A stretch of 64,000 nucleotides of DNA, from assembly GCA_016699835.1 (NCBI GenBank), contig CP064987.1, positions 1,240,001-1,304,000 of the forward strand, read 5' to 3'. Shown piece by piece: positions 44,442-54,700 of the stretch (position 1 is its first letter; every line of letters starts with the position of its first letter). The DNA comes from Phycisphaerales bacterium. Lineage in GTDB: Bacteria; Planctomycetota; Phycisphaerae; Phycisphaerales; UBA1924. The translations under genes and the position numbers were made by a program. The notes beneath the pieces were generated by a model, which was not told the DNA's origin, did not search any database, and saw only the letters and a program-made list of their open reading frames with translations.

Positions 44442-46613
44442 TCACGCCGACGCCGTCTGCTCGACCGCGGCGTTCCCCGGGATCTCGACGGTGCGCCCCT
44501 CACAGATTGGACCCTTCTCTTCGCACGGGGCCACCCCGAGGTTCGAGCATCTCCTTCGACTCCCCGGCGTGACACCCCAGATTCCCACGAGGCCCACGAC
44601 AATCATGACGGGGATGTAGGGCACGCCATAGCGATCGCTCGCCGGCGCCACCGTGAGGGCCGTGGCCAACACCATCACCATGCACGCCAGCCCGACCACA
44701 CCCAGGGCCCTCGCCCATGCAACGTCCCTCCCCCGTCCCACCTCCCACAGCCGCACCAGCCCCGCGATAAAGAGCACCGCAACTACCGGGCGGAGCGCCT
44801 GGGCGCCACGGAACCAGTCGTTGAAGATGTGTGGCCACCAGTCCGTCCACTGGTGATTGATCGGATGCTCCACACGCTCCAGGATCTCCATGAGGCGGGC
44901 CTTGTCCTCGGGGGTCGGCTCGTCCACGGCGGCGGCGGCTTTGTCAAAGAGCAGCGTGGAGAATCGGTCGAAGTAGAGCGCCCGCATCGGCCTGGACCAC
45001 CAGTCGTTCTCCTGCGCCGACCGAACCAGATGCAGGTTCCACAGGCCCGTCTGCCCGAGGAAAGAGTTCAGCATGGCGAGCGCCCGCTCCGGGCCATGGC
45101 GTGCACGGTCCTCGTCGACGACTCGCTTGCACATCGCCTCGATCTCGGCAAAGGGGATCCGGTCCGACTCGCCGCGGCCCACGCGGGCGTTCTGCTCCCG
45201 CCCGATCATCATGTAGTAGTACTCGTAATCCGTGACCTGGACGCGACGCAGCGACTCCTGCAGGCCCGACCACCCGTCGGCGTCGAGCGCCGTCGCGTTG
45301 TCGCCATCAACGACTCCCGCGTTCCACGCCGAGAGCAGGCGATTGATCTGGACCTTTGGCGAGGTCACGCCAATCACGTCGCGAGAGACGGCGTTGTACG
45401 TCACCCAGGGCAGGATCGTCGCGAGGCCCGCCACCAGCACGGCCACGCCTCGAATCACACGAGTGCGCCACCCCAACGCCACAGGCCCGATCGCCACGAC
45501 ACCGAGCGGGATCAGCACGAGGAGCATCTGGAAGTTCTCGCGGAGGAGCGCCCCAAGGCCGCAGATCACGCCCACGCCGGCGCACGCCCAGATCCTTCGC
45601 CGCGGCGCGGCAAGCCCGGCCATCGCCAGCATCAGCCCCACAAGCAGCGACGCCGAGAGCGACTCTCGCAGGAGATATGCCGAGTAGGTCAGCAGGATCG
45701 GATGCATGCCGACGACACCGGCGCCCACGAGCGCCCACACCCGTCCCGCGCGGCCTCGGATGATGATGTACACGCCCATCGCGGCGAGCATGCCCACGAC
45801 GAGTTGCAGCCACTTGAACCCTTCGAGCCAGTCGTTCGTGAATCGCATCACGCCCGCGAGGAGGAGACTCAGCCCCGGTGCCTTGTACACGACGAGTTTC
45901 GAGAATGTCCCCCTAGTCACAATGCCGTCGGCGCCTGCGACATAGGTCACGCCGTCGGACGTCATCATCGCACTCGCCATCAGCCCGAAGAACACCACCA
46001 CAAGCACGACCAGGAAGGCCACCAGCGCCTCGGGGAGCCATCGATGCGCTCGCCGATCCGCGAGACCGAGGCCCACGCCCCACGCGACCACACTCACGGC
46101 CAGGCACGCTCCGAAACCCACGCCATGCACCAGCGTTCCGATCCGCACGCGACTGGCGAACTTCAGCGAACCGGAATCCTCGGCCGCACTCTCCCATCGG
46201 CCCGTGTCACGCCGATCGAAAACGTGTCCGAAGACCGACCACTCGATCGCGCTCTCGACGATCGTGACGCTCGAGGGCGGAATCGCCGACCACTCCAGGG
46301 TGATCGATTCGAGGCGCTCCGCCGGCACTTCAGTCCGGAATCGCGTCGAGACGATCGCGCCGCGAGACTCGTCGGGACCCATCACCCACACGCCGCCCGA
46401 AGACCCCTGCCCTGGTCGCGACCAGCGCACCGCGACCGATTCCACCGGCCCGCTGGACTCGATCACGCCGACGGCCTGCGCCGAGACCAGAAATCGCGCC
46501 ACAAACATCCAGAGGAGGGTGGCGCCGATCAAGAGCCCGGCAGCGCGCACCCGGTGCCTTCCCCCACGTCCATGCCAACGACTCCAGGCGCCGGTCCTCG
46601 GCCGCTCTTTCAT
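44442..46613 (-). CDS. ArnT/PMT-like membrane glycosyltransferase (GT39/GT83-type)
   Basis: 723 residues from ATG 46613. One N-terminal helix and a luminal beta domain (~50-150: IVSTRFRTEVPAERLESITL) precede a core of ~10 membrane helices. YKAPGLSLLLAGVMRFTNDW, GMHPILLTYSAYLLRESLSA and GLGALLRENFQML show the arrangement of dolichyl/undecaprenyl-phosphate-sugar glycosyltransferases of the GT-C fold, with acidic residues in the first loop. Target unknown. It ends with a low-complexity tail (NLGVAPCEEKGPIC). Confidence 0.75.
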   Translation of the reverse strand: MKERPRTGAWSRWHGRGGRHRVRAAGLLIGATLLWMFVARFLVSAQAVGVIESSGPVESVAVRWSRPGQGSSGGVWVMGPDESRGAIVSTRFRTEVPAERLESITLEWSAIPPSSVTIVESAIEWSVFGHVFDRRDTGRWESAAEDSGSLKFASRVRIGTLVHGVGFGACLAVSVVAWGVGLGLADRRAHRWLPEALVAFLVVLVVVFFGLMASAMMTSDGVTYVAGADGIVTRGTFSKLVVYKAPGLSLLLAGVMRFTNDWLEGFKWLQLVVGMLAAMGVYIIIRGRAGRVWALVGAGVVGMHPILLTYSAYLLRESLSASLLVGLMLAMAGLAAPRRRIWACAGVGVICGLGALLRENFQMLLVLIPLGVVAIGPVALGWRTRVIRGVAVLVAGLATILPWVTYNAVSRDVIGVTSPKVQINRLLSAWNAGVVDGDNATALDADGWSGLQESLRRVQVTDYEYYYMMIGREQNARVGRGESDRIPFAEIEAMCKRVVDEDRARHGPERALAMLNSFLGQTGLWNLHLVRSAQENDWWSRPMRALYFDRFSTLLFDKAAAAVDEPTPEDKARLMEILERVEHPINHQWTDWWPHIFNDWFRGAQALRPVVAVLFIAGLVRLWEVGRGRDVAWARALGVVGLACMVMVLATALTVAPASDRYGVPYIPVMIVVGLVGIWGVTPGSRRRCSNLGVAPCEEKGPICEGRTVEIPGNAAVEQTASA

Positions 46614-46687
46614 GGGCCGATGGTACCACAGGCCGACAAATCACGCTCACTCGGTTCTTCACTTGAACCCTGCCTGGAGGTTGTTGC

Positions 46688-47833
46688 TTACACCCGTGGC
46701 ATCTGTTGCGTCAGGCAATGGATCGCGCCAAGCCCCCAGATCAGGTCGCGGCAGTCGATCCCCACGACTTGCCGCCGCCCGCCCGCGCTCCGCCCCGTGT
46801 CCATGTGCTTCTGAAGGTTCTCCATCGCGACCCGGTCGTTCCTGTGCCCAAACGTCGGTACGAGGAGGGCCCCGTTGATGAACAGGAAGTTCAGGTACGT
46901 CGCCGGGAGGCGTTGCGAGTCGATCTCCACGACGCCGGGCATCGGGACCGTCACGATATCGAACGCCCGCCCGTCCTGATCCTTGAGCAAGCGTGCCCGC
47001 CGCAGGTTTTCCTGGAGCACCTTGTAGTTCGCGTCGCGCGGGTCGTCCTCAACGCCCACGACGATGGTCTTGGGATCGAGAAACCTCGCGAGATCGTCGA
47101 TGTGTCCGTCCGTGTCGTCGCCCTCAATCCCGTCGCCGAGCCAGCAGACGTGCGACTGCCCGTAATAGTCCTTGAGGTATCGCTCGATCCGTGCCTTGGA
47201 CAATCCCGGATTTCGGTTCTTGTGGAGGAGGCACTGCTCGGTCGTCAGCACCGTGCTCTTCCCATTGAACTCGACGGCGCCGCCCTCCATCACGATCCCC
47301 GGCTTGAAGAGCGGCAGGCCGAACTCCTCGGCGACACGCGTCGGCACGTCGTCGTCGTCGCCATACGGCGGATACTTCCCGCCCCACGCGTTGAAGCCCC
47401 AATCGACGACCGCGAGTTGCCTCTTCCCGCGGTGCATCCGCGTGACGAACGCCGGCCCGTGATCCCGGCACCAGCACTCGTTGGTCTTGACGAAGTGGAA
47501 GTACACGCGCCGCATCGAGCGTTCATCCGGCCCGCCAAAGAGCGCCAGTTCTCGCCGGACGATGTGCTCCCAGTTCTCGTTGGGGACGTTGATGTGGACC
47601 TCTTCCCGGAGCGCGATCTCGCGCACGATCGCCGCAAGCCCCGGCCCGATCGTGTGGTATCGCCCCGGGAAACTGATCCCCTCGGGCCGAGGCCACGAGA
47701 GCCACACCCCCCGCTGCCGAGACCACTCCGCCGGGAACGAGTACCCAAGCGACCGGGGCGTCTTCCGCTGGAGCAAACTCTTCGCACTCGTGGCTCGTCG
47801 TGGAGTCGGCATCGGTGGGTCCGTAGGTGGCAC
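46688..47833 (-). CDS. aguA: Agmatine deiminase
   Basis: 381 residues from ATG 47833 (ATG 47812 also possible). It converts agmatine to N-carbamoylputrescine and ammonia. Guanidine-modifying-enzyme features are WSRQRGVWLSWPRPEG, NECWCRDHGPAFVT, VMEGGAVEFNGKSTVLTTEQ, GDDTDGHIDDLARFL and the catalytic Cys in GLGAIHCLTQQMPR. It is 45 bp downstream of aguB and transcribed with it, giving the arginine-decarboxylase route to putrescine. Confidence 0.93.
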   Translation of the reverse strand: MPPTDPPMPTPRRATSAKSLLQRKTPRSLGYSFPAEWSRQRGVWLSWPRPEGISFPGRYHTIGPGLAAIVREIALREEVHINVPNENWEHIVRRELALFGGPDERSMRRVYFHFVKTNECWCRDHGPAFVTRMHRGKRQLAVVDWGFNAWGGKYPPYGDDDDVPTRVAEEFGLPLFKPGIVMEGGAVEFNGKSTVLTTEQCLLHKNRNPGLSKARIERYLKDYYGQSHVCWLGDGIEGDDTDGHIDDLARFLDPKTIVVGVEDDPRDANYKVLQENLRRARLLKDQDGRAFDIVTVPMPGVVEIDSQRLPATYLNFLFINGALLVPTFGHRNDRVAMENLQKHMDTGRSAGGRRQVVGIDCRDLIWGLGAIHCLTQQMPRV

Positions 47834-47862
47834 CGCTCTCCAGAGCGGTGCTTCTGGTGATC
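47818..47862. repeat. Palindrome between aguB and aguA
   Basis: GGCACCGCTCTCCAGAGCGGTGC (47830-47852) is a perfect hairpin with the same CTCTCCAGAG/CTCTGGAGAG core as the gap and pilT hairpins. It fills most of the intergenic space of the pair. Confidence 0.7.
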
Positions 47863-47878
47863 ACATCAGTTCATCAAA

Positions 47879-48949
47879 CTATCGATCTAGAAACCGCCGC
47901 ACCAATCCGCCATACGCATCCACACGCCGATCCCGAAGAAACGGCCAGTGCGTCCGGCTGAACTCCACACGCGACAGGTCGCAATCCACCACCGCCACCT
48001 GCTCCTTTTCCGGCGTCGCGCGGAACGCCACCTGCCCATCGGGCTGGGCCACGAACGACTGCCCCCAGAAGACCAGTCCGTCCTTGCTCACGGGCTTGCC
48101 ATCCGCCCCAAGCACACGCTCGTGCCCGATGCGATTCACCGCGACGACATAGCACCCGTTCGCGATCGCGTGCGACCGCATCATCGTCTCCCACGAGTCG
48201 TGCTGCGCCTCGCCATATTCCTCGCGCTCCGACGGGTGCCAGCCGATCGCCGTGGGATAGAAAAGGATCTCCGCGCCCTGGAGCGCCGTGAGCCTCGCCC
48301 CTTCCGGGAACCACTGGTCCCAGCAGATGAGCACACCGATCTTCGCGTGGCGCGTCTTCCACACGCGGAACCCGGCCTCGTCCTCGCCGCCGACCGTACT
48401 CGCCGTGCCGTGCCCCGCCGGCGCATCGCCAGGCGTGAAATAGAACTTCTCGTAGAACAGCGGATCATCGGGGATATGCATCTTCCGATAGACGCCCATG
48501 AGCGAGCCGTCGGCGTCAATGATCGCCGCCGTATTGTGATAGAGGCCCGTCGCCCGACGCTCGAAGAGGCTCGCGACGATCACCACGCCGTGTTTCTTCG
48601 CGATCCGTGAGAACGCGTCCGTGCTCGGTCCCGGGATCGACTCGGCCAGCCCGAAGAACCGATGGTCCTCGCTCTGGCAGAAGTACTGGCTCGCGAAGAG
48701 TTCCTGCGTGCAGATCACCCGCGCGCCCGACTCCGCCGCCCGCTCGACCAGCCGCACCTGCCTCGCCCGGTTCTCCGATGGATCGGCGACGCACGATGTC
48801 TGCACGAGGCCGACGGGAACAATGGATGTTGAACGACGCGCCGGCCTGCCCATCTCGCCCGTTGTCCTCGCACCACGCGCCCCCGTGGTGACCTTTGCCT
48901 TCGATGAGGTCCGCGTCTTCCGGATCGCCTTCGTCGTCCGCGTCGCCAT
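47879..48949 (-). CDS. aguB: N-carbamoylputrescine amidase
   Basis: 356 residues from ATG 48949. A basic, Thr-rich N-terminal tail (~1-40) precedes the nitrilase fold. Catalytic residues are in CTQELFASQYF (Glu), YRKMHIPDDPLFYEKFYFTPGD (Lys) and LICWDQWFPEGARL (Cys). The YEKFYF and SFVAQPDGQV pattern is typical of AguB, which hydrolyses N-carbamoylputrescine to putrescine. Neighbouring aguA supports this. Putrescine would supply polyamines. Confidence 0.92.
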   Translation of the reverse strand: MATRTTKAIRKTRTSSKAKVTTGARGARTTGEMGRPARRSTSIVPVGLVQTSCVADPSENRARQVRLVERAAESGARVICTQELFASQYFCQSEDHRFFGLAESIPGPSTDAFSRIAKKHGVVIVASLFERRATGLYHNTAAIIDADGSLMGVYRKMHIPDDPLFYEKFYFTPGDAPAGHGTASTVGGEDEAGFRVWKTRHAKIGVLICWDQWFPEGARLTALQGAEILFYPTAIGWHPSEREEYGEAQHDSWETMMRSHAIANGCYVVAVNRIGHERVLGADGKPVSKDGLVFWGQSFVAQPDGQVAFRATPEKEQVAVVDCDLSRVEFSRTHWPFLRDRRVDAYGGLVRRFLDR

Positions 48950-49033
48950 TCGTCGCTGTCCTCCGGGTCGCGGGAATCCAAAGGCACAATGCCCATGGGA
49001 TGCTCTCGCGCTGGCAGGAGGGTATCAACATAG

Positions 49034-49058
49034 AAAAGGCCCGGCACGAGGCCAGGCC
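49034..49058 (-). terminator. Terminator of the 49095 gene
   Basis: GGCCCGGC (49038-49045) pairs with GCCAGGCC (49051-49058, one G-U), and on the minus strand the stem is followed by TTTTCTATG. It lies about 40 bases beyond the stop codon. Confidence 0.7.
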
Positions 49059-49094
49059 CGATCGGTGTTCTCACGCTGTCTGGTCGATTTCGAC

Positions 49095-50597
49095 TCAGCA
49101 CCCCGCATTAAAGCGAGCGAGATAGTACAACAGATCGTCGATGGTCACGCCGCCGTCGGTCGTGCCCGTGCCCGTCCCGTTGTCCACGTCGGCATCAACC
49201 GACCCCGCGTTGAAGATGGCAAGGTAGTAGAGCAGGTCATCGATGGTCACGCCACCATCGGGCGTGCCCGTGCCCGAGCCGTCGTCCACGTCGGCGACGC
49301 ACGTCGTTGCACCGAAGTCGATGAGCACCACCCCGTCGGCACTCGCCGCGTATCGCACCTTCACGATCACGTATCGCCCGCTCGGGCTGGCGTCGTAGCC
49401 GTCCGACACGCCGAGGATCTCGACCACGGTGTTGCCGTTCACATCCGTCACACCCTCCTGAAGCACGAGTTCGTCATTGCGGAAGATGCCTCTGTCGCGC
49501 GTCGTGTCCGGGTCGTCCCAGTCGCCGAACCAGATCACGTTGCCATCGTCGCCAATGAAGACGCCACCGGACCCGAACCCCGTGAACGAGAAGCCCGGCA
49601 CTCCCGGCACGCTCCCGCCCTCCTGCGCGATCACCGTCGTGCCGTTCTTGAGAATAACGGTGTCACTCGCCGTATCCCCGTCCAGCATGGCGCGGATGAC
49701 GTACTCGCCGTTGTTGTTCACATCGATCGGCACGTCGTTCAGGATGCGATAGTTCCGCCCGGAGATCGGGCTCTGGTCGCCCTCGCGAGCCACGAGCGAG
49801 CCATCGAGCCACACCGCGTCGCCCGTCCCGCCCGAGACCTCGAGTGTCAGCATCAAGTGGTTGCCGCTGCTGCTCCGCGACATCGACTCGAACGTTGTAC
49901 CAAAGTCGGTGATCGGCCCGGCAAGGCCCGCCGGCGTGTCGCCCTCCTTGATCAGCACATTCTCCACGAACGTGTTCTGATTCGGGTCATAATCAAACAG
50001 CACCACCGCGCGGTCCACCGTCGAGGCGATGTTCGGGTCGTCCACGCTCGCCATCACGAGGAAATCGTTCGAATCGTCCGTCAGCACCTCGAAGAAGCCG
50101 ATGTAGGGCGTCGGATTCCCGAAACCCGGCGAGAGCGAAACAAAGCTCTCCTGCAGCACCAGCGTCTGCCCGAACATCAGCGCCGAATCCGTCGAGGTCG
50201 ATCCCGTCCCCGCGAGCGTGCGATTCCACGCCACGTTCCCGCTCGTATTGAGGTGCACCGAGTCGAAACTCGTCGCCGTCACGCCCGCCCGAGCCGCGAC
50301 CGGATCGCCCTCGCGCGCGATCACGACGAAGTTCCGCGCCACCACGACGTCCGAGGTTGTCGCGCCGTCGGTGTCGATCTCGACCATGTGCGATCCGCCG
50401 TCGTTCACGGACACGCCGTTGAACGCCGTCGCCGCCCCCACCACGCTCGAATCGGGCATGCTGATGACGTCACCCTCGTGGTACAACTCGGTGATCGTCT
50501 GCGCCTGCACACCCCCCGCCAGACTCGCCAACGCCACGCCCGCGGCACACGCTCGCACCATCAGCCCGTTCTCCACATTCTGGAGTGTTCGCTTCAT
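49095..50597 (-). CDS. Secreted protein with REGD-type repeats and GC-type dockerin
   Basis: 500 residues from ATG 50597, with AAAGGA upstream. Signal peptide MVRACAAGVALASLAGGVQA (~13-32). The body has repeated elements such as VIAREGDPV, LIKEGDTP, LVAREGDQSP and LVLQEGV, found in planctomycete secreted beta proteins (DUF7453-like, from memory). Two dockerin-like repeats (DDGSGTGTPDGGVTIDD and DNGTGTGTTDGGVTIDD) and a terminal Gly-Cys finish the protein. Next to two similar genes, with a terminator downstream. Surface attachment inferred. Confidence 0.85.
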   Translation of the reverse strand: MKRTLQNVENGLMVRACAAGVALASLAGGVQAQTITELYHEGDVISMPDSSVVGAATAFNGVSVNDGGSHMVEIDTDGATTSDVVVARNFVVIAREGDPVAARAGVTATSFDSVHLNTSGNVAWNRTLAGTGSTSTDSALMFGQTLVLQESFVSLSPGFGNPTPYIGFFEVLTDDSNDFLVMASVDDPNIASTVDRAVVLFDYDPNQNTFVENVLIKEGDTPAGLAGPITDFGTTFESMSRSSSGNHLMLTLEVSGGTGDAVWLDGSLVAREGDQSPISGRNYRILNDVPIDVNNNGEYVIRAMLDGDTASDTVILKNGTTVIAQEGGSVPGVPGFSFTGFGSGGVFIGDDGNVIWFGDWDDPDTTRDRGIFRNDELVLQEGVTDVNGNTVVEILGVSDGYDASPSGRYVIVKVRYAASADGVVLIDFGATTCVADVDDGSGTGTPDGGVTIDDLLYYLAIFNAGSVDADVDNGTGTGTTDGGVTIDDLLYYLARFNAGC

Positions 50598-50635
50598 CTC
50601 GGTATCCTTTCCGTGTTCAATGAAAACGAGGGCGC

Positions 50636-51586
50636 TCAGCACCCCTCGCCAAACCGCACGAGAAAATACAGAAGATCATCGATCGTCACGGCCGAATCCG
50701 TCGTCCCCGTCCCCGTCCCATTGTCCACGTCGGCGCCAATATCTCCGGCCTGGAAGAGTCCCAGGTAATAGAGCAAATCATCGATCGTGACGGCCCCATC
50801 GGACACGCCCGAACCCGACCCATCGTCCACATCCGCCACACACACGGGTCCCCCACCACAACTCTCGGGGATGTAGGCCAATCCCAGATAGTTCGCCGAC
50901 CCCAGCGCCCCCACCACCGTAGTCGCCCCCGACGCCAGATCGACCGTGTACAACGTATCGGTGTTGCTGCAGATGATGTACATCGTGTGGTTGGCCGTGT
51001 TGTACGCCAGCCCGTGCGGATTCGTCGGCCCGTTCAGGTCGCCGATGTACGTCGTTGCTCCCGTCGCCAGATCCATGCGATGGAAACTGTCGGGCGTGGT
51101 CGTGTTCGTCGCGTACATGATGTCGTTGTCGGAGTCGTATCCGAGATTGGTGAACGAGAGCAGGAACGACGTCCCCACGAGCGTCGCCGCCCCGGTTGTG
51201 GTGTTGATGGTGTACAGCCCGTTGTTGTGCGACGACATGCCATAGAGCGTCTGGTTCGCGCTGTCCCATTCGAGTCCGTGCATCACGATCGCCGAGTCGC
51301 CATACGCCCCCACGAGCGTCGCCTGCCCCGTCGTCACATCGAGCGTGAAGAGCGAGTCCAGCGAGGTCGACGTGAGATACATCGTCCCCGATTGGCAGTC
51401 ATACGCCAGCCCGCCCGTTGTGCCCGCGTTCGTCGTGGCGCTCCCGATCGACGTCCGCGTGCCATCGGCCATATTCAGTTCATACATCGCTCGGGCCGAA
51501 TCGATTGCGATCATCCGTCCCTGGCCAAACGCCACGCCGCATGACCCCGCAAGCACCAACGCGCCAATAGATATCACGAGTCGCAT
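50636..51586 (-). CDS. Secreted beta-propeller protein with GC-type dockerin
   Basis: 316 residues from ATG 51586, with GGAGGG seven bases upstream. Signal peptide LVISIGALVLAGSCGVAFG. Blades of ~40 residues repeat the phrase LYTINTTTGAATLVG (and FTLDVTTGQATLVG, YTVDLASGATTVVG), so a seven-bladed propeller related to DUF4394/YncE-type is likely. Two dockerin-like repeats with slightly changed loops (SGSGVSDGAVTIDD, TGTGTTDSAVTIDD) and a terminal Gly-Cys follow. It is 38 bp upstream of the 49095 gene. Confidence 0.85.
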   Translation of the reverse strand: MRLVISIGALVLAGSCGVAFGQGRMIAIDSARAMYELNMADGTRTSIGSATTNAGTTGGLAYDCQSGTMYLTSTSLDSLFTLDVTTGQATLVGAYGDSAIVMHGLEWDSANQTLYGMSSHNNGLYTINTTTGAATLVGTSFLLSFTNLGYDSDNDIMYATNTTTPDSFHRMDLATGATTYIGDLNGPTNPHGLAYNTANHTMYIICSNTDTLYTVDLASGATTVVGALGSANYLGLAYIPESCGGGPVCVADVDDGSGSGVSDGAVTIDDLLYYLGLFQAGDIGADVDNGTGTGTTDSAVTIDDLLYFLVRFGEGC

Positions 51587-51747
51587 GATCGGCCCTCCAG
51601 AACTACGCCCACACCGCAAGCACATACGCCCGCCCACATCCGCGGCTGACGGCCACGACGCGGAACAGTCGTTCACAATCCGCCCAGACTACCAGATTCA
51701 TCGATTTCGAACAACCCGATCTACGATCGTGCAGAAACATGAGTCAT

Positions 51748-54700
51748 TCAGCACCCCGTGTTAAACCGGGCGAGATAATACAGCAAATCGTCGATCGTCA
51801 CGCCCAGGTCGCGGGTTCCCGTGCCCGAGCCATCGTCCACGTCGGCCCGCGTGTCGCCCACATCAAACAGGCTCACGTAATACAGCAGATCATCGATCGT
51901 GACGCCGCCGTCCGGATTGCCCGTTCCCGTTCCATCGTCAAAGTCGGCCAAACAATGCATGGGCGCCTCGACCGCACCAATGTCGCATCGTGCCCCCAGG
52001 AATCCATCGCCGTCCTGTGGACGCGCCTGCCCGCGCTGATCGATGAGCCCACATCCCGCCGGATCTCCCGCGTCGATCGCCGGGCTGCCGAACGCCGGAA
52101 CGTGTGTCGGCGTCGGCCCGCCATTGCCCGTCAGCACGCCAAGATTCGCATCGACGCCCACCACATCCGTCACGACAAGTCCCGCCACACCGGAGACATC
52201 GCCGATCAGGTTGTGCCCGCTCATGGTGATCAACCCGGAGAAGTCCTGCACGAGAGGCGATGTGTTCCCCCAGACGATTGTGCCCTGTATCACACACGGG
52301 CCGCCCGCCCACACAACTCCGCCCGCGTCGACCAAGCCGTCGTTCGCCGCAATCGTCGAGGCGACCACGGTCAACGTGCAGTCCGCGATACCCGCGATCG
52401 CTCCGCCCGAACTGCCGGCGCTGTTCCCGCTCAACGTCGAAGAGAGGATCGACGCGTTCGCGTTCAACCCAGGCAACCCGAGCAGACCAACACCTCCACC
52501 CTGCCCCGCGGTGTTCGCCACAAGCGTGGATCGCGTCACCACCAGTTCGCCCTCCGAGACCACCATGACGCCCCCGCCGAGCGTGAGCGCCGAGTTCCCG
52601 CGAACGATCGACTCGCGGATCTCGAGCGTCCCGCCCCCCCGAACAACCACGCCGCCGCCCGCATCATCCGGCGCGATCCCATCCGCGTTTCCGCCCTCGA
52701 TCGTCAGGCCCACCAGACTCACTTTCCCCATCGTCGGTCCGAGCACCACGTGGTACGAGTTGTCGCTCGTCCCCACCGTCCCATCGTCAAGGAGCAGATC
52801 GCCCGAAAGCCGCGTGGGATGCGAGGCGGGATCGGCCTCTGCCAGGTTTCCGGCACCACCCGCTGGGAATCCGCCATAGAGCGCCAGTCCGCCCCGGGGC
52901 GAGAACGACGCCGATCGATCCACGCCCGTCGTTGGGAGATACATCCCCTCCGCGATCCAGATCTCCGACACCGTCAACTCCGTTGTCGAGAGCGTGAGCG
53001 CGTCCTGCACATTCTGAAACGCCGTCGCCCAGGACAAGCCATCGCCGCCCGCGAGCGCCGATGCATCCGCATACAAACGTGTCGGACACAGCCCAACCTC
53101 AAGCGTCACACTCGACGACGAGACCGTGCCGCAAAGATTGGTCACGTCACATCGGATCATTGCGCCATCATCCGCCGCCTGCACCCCGACCATCGGAAAT
53201 GACGCCTGATCGCTCCCAACCGGCGCCTCGTCACGATACCACTGGTACGAAAGCGGCCCCTGCCCCGTCGCAACGACCGTGAATGTCGCGTCCTCACCAG
53301 GACAGATCGAGATCGCGACCGGCTCGCTCGTGATCGACACCGGCGCCGCCGACGAACCCGAACTCGAAGCCGACAACGCACCCGTTCCGCACGCCGAGAT
53401 CGCTCGAACCCAGTAGAAATAGGTTGTACCTGGCGTCACGCCCGAATCGATCAACGACGCCGACGTCGGCGTGCCCACGACCGTGGCCGTGAGTTCATCA
53501 TTCGTCGTGCTCCGGAGAACCTCGTATCCCGTCGCGCTCACCTCGGCATCCCACGCGAGATCGACCTGCCCGCAGAGAGTCGCCTGGCTCGCCGCCAACC
53601 CCGTCGGAGCCGCCGGCGGCGTCAACCGCGCACCCACGCCCGGACTCCCCACGCCCCCCGCGCCGCACGTGTTCGACGCCACAACCCAGTAGGTGTATGA
53701 AGTCCCCGCCGCTGCCGTCTCGTCGTCGAAGGACGGCTCCGCCACGCTTCCCAGCGAAACCGCGCTCGCGAACACCCCATCGGCATCGCGGAATACCTCG
53801 TAAGTCGTGGCCGTCGCGTTCGTCGTCCATCCCACGACCACGCCGTCACAATCGCCTGTCGCCGCAACACCCGACACGCTCTCCGGTGCCGCCCCGCGGA
53901 AGCCCGTCTCGCTCGGCGCATACGACGTCACGCCGCACGAAGTCGTCGCCCGCACAAAGTAGTAATACGTCTGCCCGGGGTTCGCCGTTGTATCCTCGAA
54001 CGACGTCCCCGAGAAGAACCCGAGATTCGCCGACCCGATGATCGAGTCCCCCGCCCCACGCTGCACGCGATACTCCGTCGCCCCTGGGAACGGGTCCCAC
54101 GAGACCGTAACCCGGTCGCAGAACGCCCCATCACTCGCCGTCACATTCGTCGGCACGCCCACCAAGGGGCTCTTCGTCCCCACGTCCGACGCGCTGAACG
54201 CGCTCACACATCCGCCCGTCACCGTCTTGATGAAATAGTAATACGGCGTCGAAACGGTCCCCGTCGCATCCTGATACGTCGTCGTCGACGAGGTCCCGAT
54301 CAACGCCGCCGAGCCCGAGTTGTTCACCGTCGCCCGCCACACCTGGTACGAGATCGCCCCCGCGCTCGCCGCCCAGGTGACCTCAACCCGATCGCAGAAC
54401 ACGCTGTCCGACGCAGCCACCGTTGCCGGTGCCGAGCACGGAATCGTAAAGTTCGAATCCGACACGTCGAAGTAGATGTTCCCGATCGCCTCCACCCGGA
54501 TCCGTGCCTGAGAGGTCGGAGTATCGGGGATCACCACCGCCTCGCTCCCGTCGTTCGCCGTGCTCGACACGAGAATCGTCGGGAAGGTCAATCCGCCATC
54601 CGTCGAGAGCAGAATCCGGACGCTCGCCGTGTTGATCCCGTTCGCGTCCGTCCCGGCGACATCCCACGTCACCGTCTGCGCGCCCGTCCAACTCACGTTC

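Noticed and set aside
43101..46814. A 1237-codon open frame on the plus strand opposite pilT and the glycosyltransferase
   Set aside because: It is antisense to two genes with clear family motifs, has Arg/His/Pro-rich composition typical of GC-rich shadow frames, and no ribosome binding site.
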